DNA of 64,000 nucleotides from Wujia chipingensis (GTDB taxonomy: Bacteria > Bacillota > Clostridia > Lachnospirales > Lachnospiraceae): positions 937,001 through 1,001,000 of the forward strand of contig NZ_CP060632.1 of NCBI RefSeq assembly GCF_014337155.1, given 5' to 3'. Below, one piece after another: positions 60,915 to 64,000 of this stretch (position 1 is its first letter; each line of letters opens with the position of its first letter). Position numbers and translations under genes: made by a program. The notes below the pieces were generated by a model, which searched no databases, was not told the origin of the DNA, and saw only the letters and a list, made by a program, of their open reading frames with translations.

Positions 60915-62156
60915 ATGGCAAATAAAATTGTTTCAGAAAAGAACAAGCCAGCACGAAAAAAACTGCGAGATAATGAATATTATAATCCTAAGACAAAGCG
61001 GTATGAATATCATTATACAGACTGCCTAGGAAAGAAGAGGGTAATAAGTTCATATAGGCTTGAAGAAACAGATCAATTACCAAAAGGTAAGAAATCGTCG
61101 AAGAGTTTACGGGAGAAGGAGGCTGAACTAACAGCACAACTAGATAATAGTATAGATATTGATGGAGCAAAACTTACTTTATTAGAAGTAATGGATAGAT
61201 ATTTGCAGTTTCTTTATAATAGGAAGAAGTTAGCTCATAATACAAAGGTTGGATATAATGTTACAGTGAATACGCTCAAACAATATAAGTTGGGGTATAT
61301 GGAGATTGGAAAAATCAAACCAGAGCATTGTGAAGATTGGCTAGTTGATATGAAAAAGAAATACAGGGGTTCATCTATTCAGACACAAATTAGTCTCATA
61401 AAACGGGTGTTTGAGTATGCAATAGATCGCGATTATGTTATCAAAAATCCATTCCGCGGAATTACAACGGATAGAAGCGATAGTAAAAACATGGAAGCAA
61501 TCTCTGTTGAGGATATGAATAGATTCCTTGAATTCTGTTCTAAAGATACAAATAGCGCACATTGTTATGATATGATTTATGTGCTATTCTGGACAGGTTT
61601 AAGAGCATCTGAATTATGTGGTTTGACGCTTGATAATATTGATATGAGTAATAGGCTTATTAAGGTAGAAAAACAGTTGCAATGTATTAATCATACGCAT
61701 GTTGTTCTGCCAACGAAAACAGCTAAAGGATACCGAACAATACCGATGACGGATGGAGTATATGAATGCTTTGAACGTATATTAAAAAATCGCTATCTTA
61801 AAGGCGATATTGAGCCTGTGTGTTATGATGAGCGCGGAAATGCATATGAAGGATTTGTATTTCTGGCAACAAGAAGTAGAAAAACGATTGTGCGATCACA
61901 CGTGGAAGAATATCTGGCAAACTGTATTAAGAGATTTAATAATGCAAATTCAGATAATCCAATAAGAAAATTTGAACCGCATATTTGCAGACATAGCTTT
62001 GCGACAAATTTTCAGTATTTACCTCCTAAAACATTGCAATATATATTAGGACATAGTAAAATTTCAACGACGATGGATAACTATGTTGATGTAAAACCAA
62101 GTAGCGAACAATTATTACAGATCAATGTAGTAGCAAAGCAATTAATTTGTAATTAG
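60915..62156 (+). CDS. Tyrosine integrase, Tn916-family
   Basis: 413 residues from ATG 60915 (TAGGAGG ahead). Arm-binding N-terminus (LRDNEYYNPKTKRYEYHYTDCLGKKRVISSYRL), core-binding domain, then catalytic domain with R in WTGLRASELCGL, H-x-x-R in HICRHSF, H in GHSKISTT and Y in MDNYVDV. It sits 136 bases from the right 38-bp repeat and should cut within the hisH start sequence. Target choice in a protein gene start rather than a tRNA is less common. Confidence 0.93.
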   Translation: MANKIVSEKNKPARKKLRDNEYYNPKTKRYEYHYTDCLGKKRVISSYRLEETDQLPKGKKSSKSLREKEAELTAQLDNSIDIDGAKLTLLEVMDRYLQFLYNRKKLAHNTKVGYNVTVNTLKQYKLGYMEIGKIKPEHCEDWLVDMKKKYRGSSIQTQISLIKRVFEYAIDRDYVIKNPFRGITTDRSDSKNMEAISVEDMNRFLEFCSKDTNSAHCYDMIYVLFWTGLRASELCGLTLDNIDMSNRLIKVEKQLQCINHTHVVLPTKTAKGYRTIPMTDGVYECFERILKNRYLKGDIEPVCYDERGNAYEGFVFLATRSRKTIVRSHVEEYLANCIKRFNNANSDNPIRKFEPHICRHSFATNFQYLPPKTLQYILGHSKISTTMDNYVDVKPSSEQLLQINVVAKQLICN

Positions 62157-62170
62157 TATGAAAGTTAGCG

Positions 62171-62237
62171 TACTAAATATTTACTAATTATGATGTGTAA
62201 CGAAATGTAACAGATTGTAATAAAAAGTAACGAAATG
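62171..62237. promoter_or_regulatory. Right-end integrase arm-type repeats
   Basis: 62171-62192 matches the left-end repeat at 27469-27490. Further inside, GTAACGAAATG is present twice at 62197-62207 and 62227-62237, 30 bases apart. A position about 100 bases from the core is typical for arm sites. Confidence 0.6.
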
Positions 62238-62292
62238 CCATTTGAACATGGCTAAAATATAAGATAACACAATAAAAATGCTTGAATACAAT

Positions 62293-62330
62293 GAGGATGA
62301 GACGATGATAGCAATTTTAGATTACGATGC
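62293..62330 (+). repeat. attR, right 38-bp copy
   Basis: Same sequence as 27361-27398. Supplies the ribosome site and first nine codons of the rebuilt hisH. Confidence 0.9.
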
Positions 62331-62910
62331 AGGCAACATTAAAAGTGTAGAAAAAGCAGTGCATTATCTGGGCGAAGAAGCTGTAATCACGCGGGATAAG
62401 GATCTGATCTTATCGTGTGACAAGGTGATCCTGCCGGGCGTGGGAAGCTTCGGTGATGCGATGGGTAAGCTGCGGGAGTACAAGCTGGATCAGGTGATCT
62501 ACGATGTGGTAGATGCCGGGACACCATTTCTTGGAATCTGCCTTGGCTTACAGCTTCTGTATAAGACAAGCGAGGAAAGCCCGGGAGCAACGGGACTTGG
62601 AATTTTGGACGGCGAGATTTTACGGATTCCAGATGCACCGGATCTGAAGGTGCCACAGATTGGATGGAATTCTCTCGATATCACACCGGGCGCAAAATTA
62701 TTTGCCGGTGTGGAGGAACACCCATATGTATATTTTGTGCATTCGTATTACCTGAAATCGAAGGACGAAGCAGATGTTGCAGCGCGGACACACTATTCCG
62801 TGGAGATTCATGCATCTGTGGAAAAGGGAAATGTATTTGCGTGTCAGTTCCATCCGGAGAAGAGTTCGACGGTAGGACTGAAAATATTGGATAACTTTAT
62901 ACACTTATAA
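62305..62910 (+). CDS. hisH: Imidazole glycerol phosphate synthase, glutaminase subunit
   Basis: 201 residues from ATG 62305 (GAGGATG ahead; ATG 62278 inside the element is in frame but has no ribosome site). It supplies ammonia to HisF in histidine synthesis. Nucleophile cysteine in GICLGLQLL, histidine and glutamate in FHPEKS near the end, YFVHSYY block present. The gene is complete, but its upstream DNA is now the element, so it depends on readthrough from the integrase gene or a fortuitous promoter (TTGAAC near 62242). Confidence 0.95.
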   Translation: MIAILDYDAGNIKSVEKAVHYLGEEAVITRDKDLILSCDKVILPGVGSFGDAMGKLREYKLDQVIYDVVDAGTPFLGICLGLQLLYKTSEESPGATGLGILDGEILRIPDAPDLKVPQIGWNSLDITPGAKLFAGVEEHPYVYFVHSYYLKSKDEADVAARTHYSVEIHASVEKGNVFACQFHPEKSSTVGLKILDNFIHL

Positions 62911-62930
62911 GAGACGGGGAGGAAGAGAGT

Positions 62931-63692
62931 ATGCATACAAAGAGAATTATTCCTTGTCTGGATGTCAACAATGGCAGGGTTGTAAAGGGTATCAATTTTG
63001 TGAATTTGAAGGATGCAGGTGATCCGGTTGCTGTTGGTGCTGCTTATGATAAGGCAGGTGCGGATGAGCTTGTATTTCTGGATATTACAGCATCTTCGGA
63101 TTCGAGAAATATCGTGATCGATATGGTGCGGAAGGTTGCGGAGACTGTATTTATTCCGTTTACGGTTGGCGGCGGTATCCGTACAGTTGATGATTTTAAG
63201 GCGATTTTACGTGAGGGCGCCGATAAGATCAGTATCAATTCCTCTGCTATCAATACACCACGGCTGATCAGTGATGCTGCAGACAAGTTTGGCAGCCAGT
63301 GTGTGGTCGTTGCGATTGATGCGAGAAGAAGAGAAGATGGAAGCGGCTGGAATGTGTTCAAGAACGGTGGACGTGTCGATACCGGACTTGATGCAATCGA
63401 GTGGGCGATGCAGGCAGATAAGATGGGCGCAGGAGAGATCCTGCTTACGAGTATGGACTGTGATGGAACAAAGGCAGGCTACGACGTGGAGCTGACCAGA
63501 CTGATTGCCGAAAATGTATCCGTTCCGGTAATTGCGTCCGGCGGTGCAGGAACGAAGGAGCACTTCTATGATGCACTGACAGAGGGAAAAGCAGACGCAG
63601 CACTTGCAGCATCCCTGTTCCACTACAAGGAGCTGGAGATCATGGATCTCAAAGCATATCTGGCGGAGCGTGGAATTCCGATGCGTATGTAG
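62931..63692 (+). CDS. hisF: Imidazole glycerol phosphate synthase, cyclase subunit
   Basis: 253 residues, TIM barrel. Catalytic aspartates in [15 protein letters not shown] and [15 protein letters not shown] and [15 protein letters not shown] phosphate-binding and barrel motifs are present. 20 bases behind hisH, same operon. Makes IGP and AICAR from PRFAR with ammonia from HisH. Confidence 0.96.
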   Translation: MHTKRIIPCLDVNNGRVVKGINFVNLKDAGDPVAVGAAYDKAGADELVFLDITASSDSRNIVIDMVRKVAETVFIPFTVGGGIRTVDDFKAILREGADKISINSSAINTPRLISDAADKFGSQCVVVAIDARRREDGSGWNVFKNGGRVDTGLDAIEWAMQADKMGAGEILLTSMDCDGTKAGYDVELTRLIAENVSVPVIASGGAGTKEHFYDALTEGKADAALAASLFHYKELEIMDLKAYLAERGIPMRM

Positions 63693-63724
63693 CGATATAC
63701 GACGGTGGAAGAAGGACTTAAAAC

Positions 63725-64000
63725 ATGATAACACTCATTGAAAATGATATTTCTCTGGAAGAGTATCTGACACTTCGGGAGAAAGTTGGCTGGAAGAAAC
63801 TGACAGACAAGCAGGCGGCACATGCCCTTGCGAATTGTCTGTATAAAGTAAAAGCGGTCGATGCGGACGGACAGGTCGTTGGTATGGGACGTGTCGTTGG
63901 AGACGGTGCCGTGGTCTGTTATATTCAGGATCTGATCGTGATTCCACAGGTGCAGGCACAGGGCATTGGCTCGCAGATTATACAGAAATTAAAAGCGTAT
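63725..64000 (+). CDS. GNAT-family acetyltransferase, 5' part
   Basis: 92 codons visible, cut by the window edge. The acetyl-CoA motif begins VIPQVQAQGIGSQIIQKL, with DGQVVGMGRVVGDG ahead. Substrate unknown. Confidence 0.8.
   Translation, partial: MITLIENDISLEEYLTLREKVGWKKLTDKQAAHALANCLYKVKAVDADGQVVGMGRVVGDGAVVCYIQDLIVIPQVQAQGIGSQIIQKLKAY

Larger units (their letters stand above)
27361..62330. mobile_element. Integrative element in hisH with single-chain RNA polymerase and tape-measure protein
   Basis: The element is bounded by a perfect 38-bp direct repeat (27361-27398 and 62293-62330) taken from the start of hisH. A tyrosine integrase and excisionase-like gene lie at the right end, with integrase arm-like repeats inside both ends. 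The region is visibly AT-richer than its flanks. Cargo includes an RdRP-like polymerase, a giant tape-measure protein, HNH endonucleases, a sigma-like protein, HU, a J-protein, VapBC-like genes and a second recombinase. No terminase, portal, capsid, relaxase or type IV secretion gene is recognisable, so it is neither an ordinary prophage nor a standard conjugative element. About 34.9 kb excluding one repeat copy. Confidence 0.85.

Noticed and set aside
27399-62292. Ordinary prophage
   Set aside because: Apart from the tape-measure and one tail-completion-like protein I see no terminase, portal, major capsid, protease, holin or lysin.
27399-62292. Tn916-like or other conjugative element
   Set aside because: Integrase and excisionase are Tn916-like, but no relaxase, FtsK-like coupling ATPase or VirB4-like gene is found.
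62278-62304. Upstream ATG 62278 as hisH start
   Set aside because: It adds nine residues from element DNA without a ribosome site; ATG 62305 has GAGGATG at the right distance and matches the HisH N-terminus.

Overview
The window looks like the chromosome of a spore-forming anaerobic Clostridia member, most likely a Lachnospiraceae gut bacterium. This rests on a complete spoIIIAA-AH operon, the order xseA-xseB-ispA-dxs-tlyA-nadK-argR-recN-spoIVB-spo0A, strong AGGAGG ribosome sites and the general protein character. Two kinds of DNA are present: a moderately GC-balanced chromosome (1-27360 and 62331-64000) and a visibly AT-richer insertion of about 35 kb between them.

Left chromosomal part. 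It opens with the 3' end of a Sel1-repeat-like gene. An accessory patch follows: a 230-bp imperfect palindrome that looks like a MITE, a tandem repeat with an exact 113-bp period, and three copies of an 18-bp operator in front of a small regulator/membrane-protein operon (XRE regulator plus DUF3169-type protein). Next come an orphan FakA/DAK2 C-terminal fragment, a membrane-anchored lipase-like hydrolase, citrate synthase (opposite strand) and elongation factor P. The spoIIIA operon (engulfment-stage forespore channel), an Asp23-family gene, nusB, exonuclease VII, isoprenoid genes, NAD kinase, argR, recN and spoIVB follow. Two spo0A genes lie in tandem, and the first has a receiver domain that has lost several phosphorylation-site residues.

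The insertion (27361-62330) is bounded by a perfect 38-bp direct repeat that contains the ribosome site, start codon and first codons of hisH. Integration therefore cut hisH after its first codons and rebuilt an intact hisH at the right end, leaving a 19-codon stub at the left. The right end has the usual integration module: small coiled-coil gene, excisionase-like gene, promoter with a probable operator, tyrosine integrase, arm-site-like repeats.

The element has no recognisable terminase, portal, capsid or relaxase. Its two largest genes encode a 2760-residue phage tail tape-measure-like protein and, just upstream, a 938-residue protein that I read as a single-chain RNA polymerase of the two-double-psi-barrel superfamily, related to eukaryotic RNA-interference RdRPs. 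The support is a DG-x-G block, a basic R...K...KG block, an R-N-P-H-N-S-P block and a D-L-D-S-D metal-binding motif, in the expected order. Other element genes encode an HU-like protein, HNH/NUMOD4-type endonucleases (one split by an in-frame stop), a SprT-like peptidase, zinc proteins, a J-domain protein, a sigma-factor-like protein, a VapBC-like toxin/antitoxin pair, a second tyrosine recombinase with a TnpI-like resolution site, a cold-shock-domain fusion, a SF2-like ATPase and several short unknown proteins.

My working view is that this is an integrative selfish element that combines a dedicated single-chain polymerase with a phage-derived injection or channel protein. It also shows plasmid-like traits: a resolution site, a decayed ParB-like gene and a structured GC-rich locus. 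Several of its genes appear to lack an ATG, GTG or TTG start at the position the ribosome site predicts. The right flank resumes with hisH, hisF and the start of a GNAT acetyltransferase gene.
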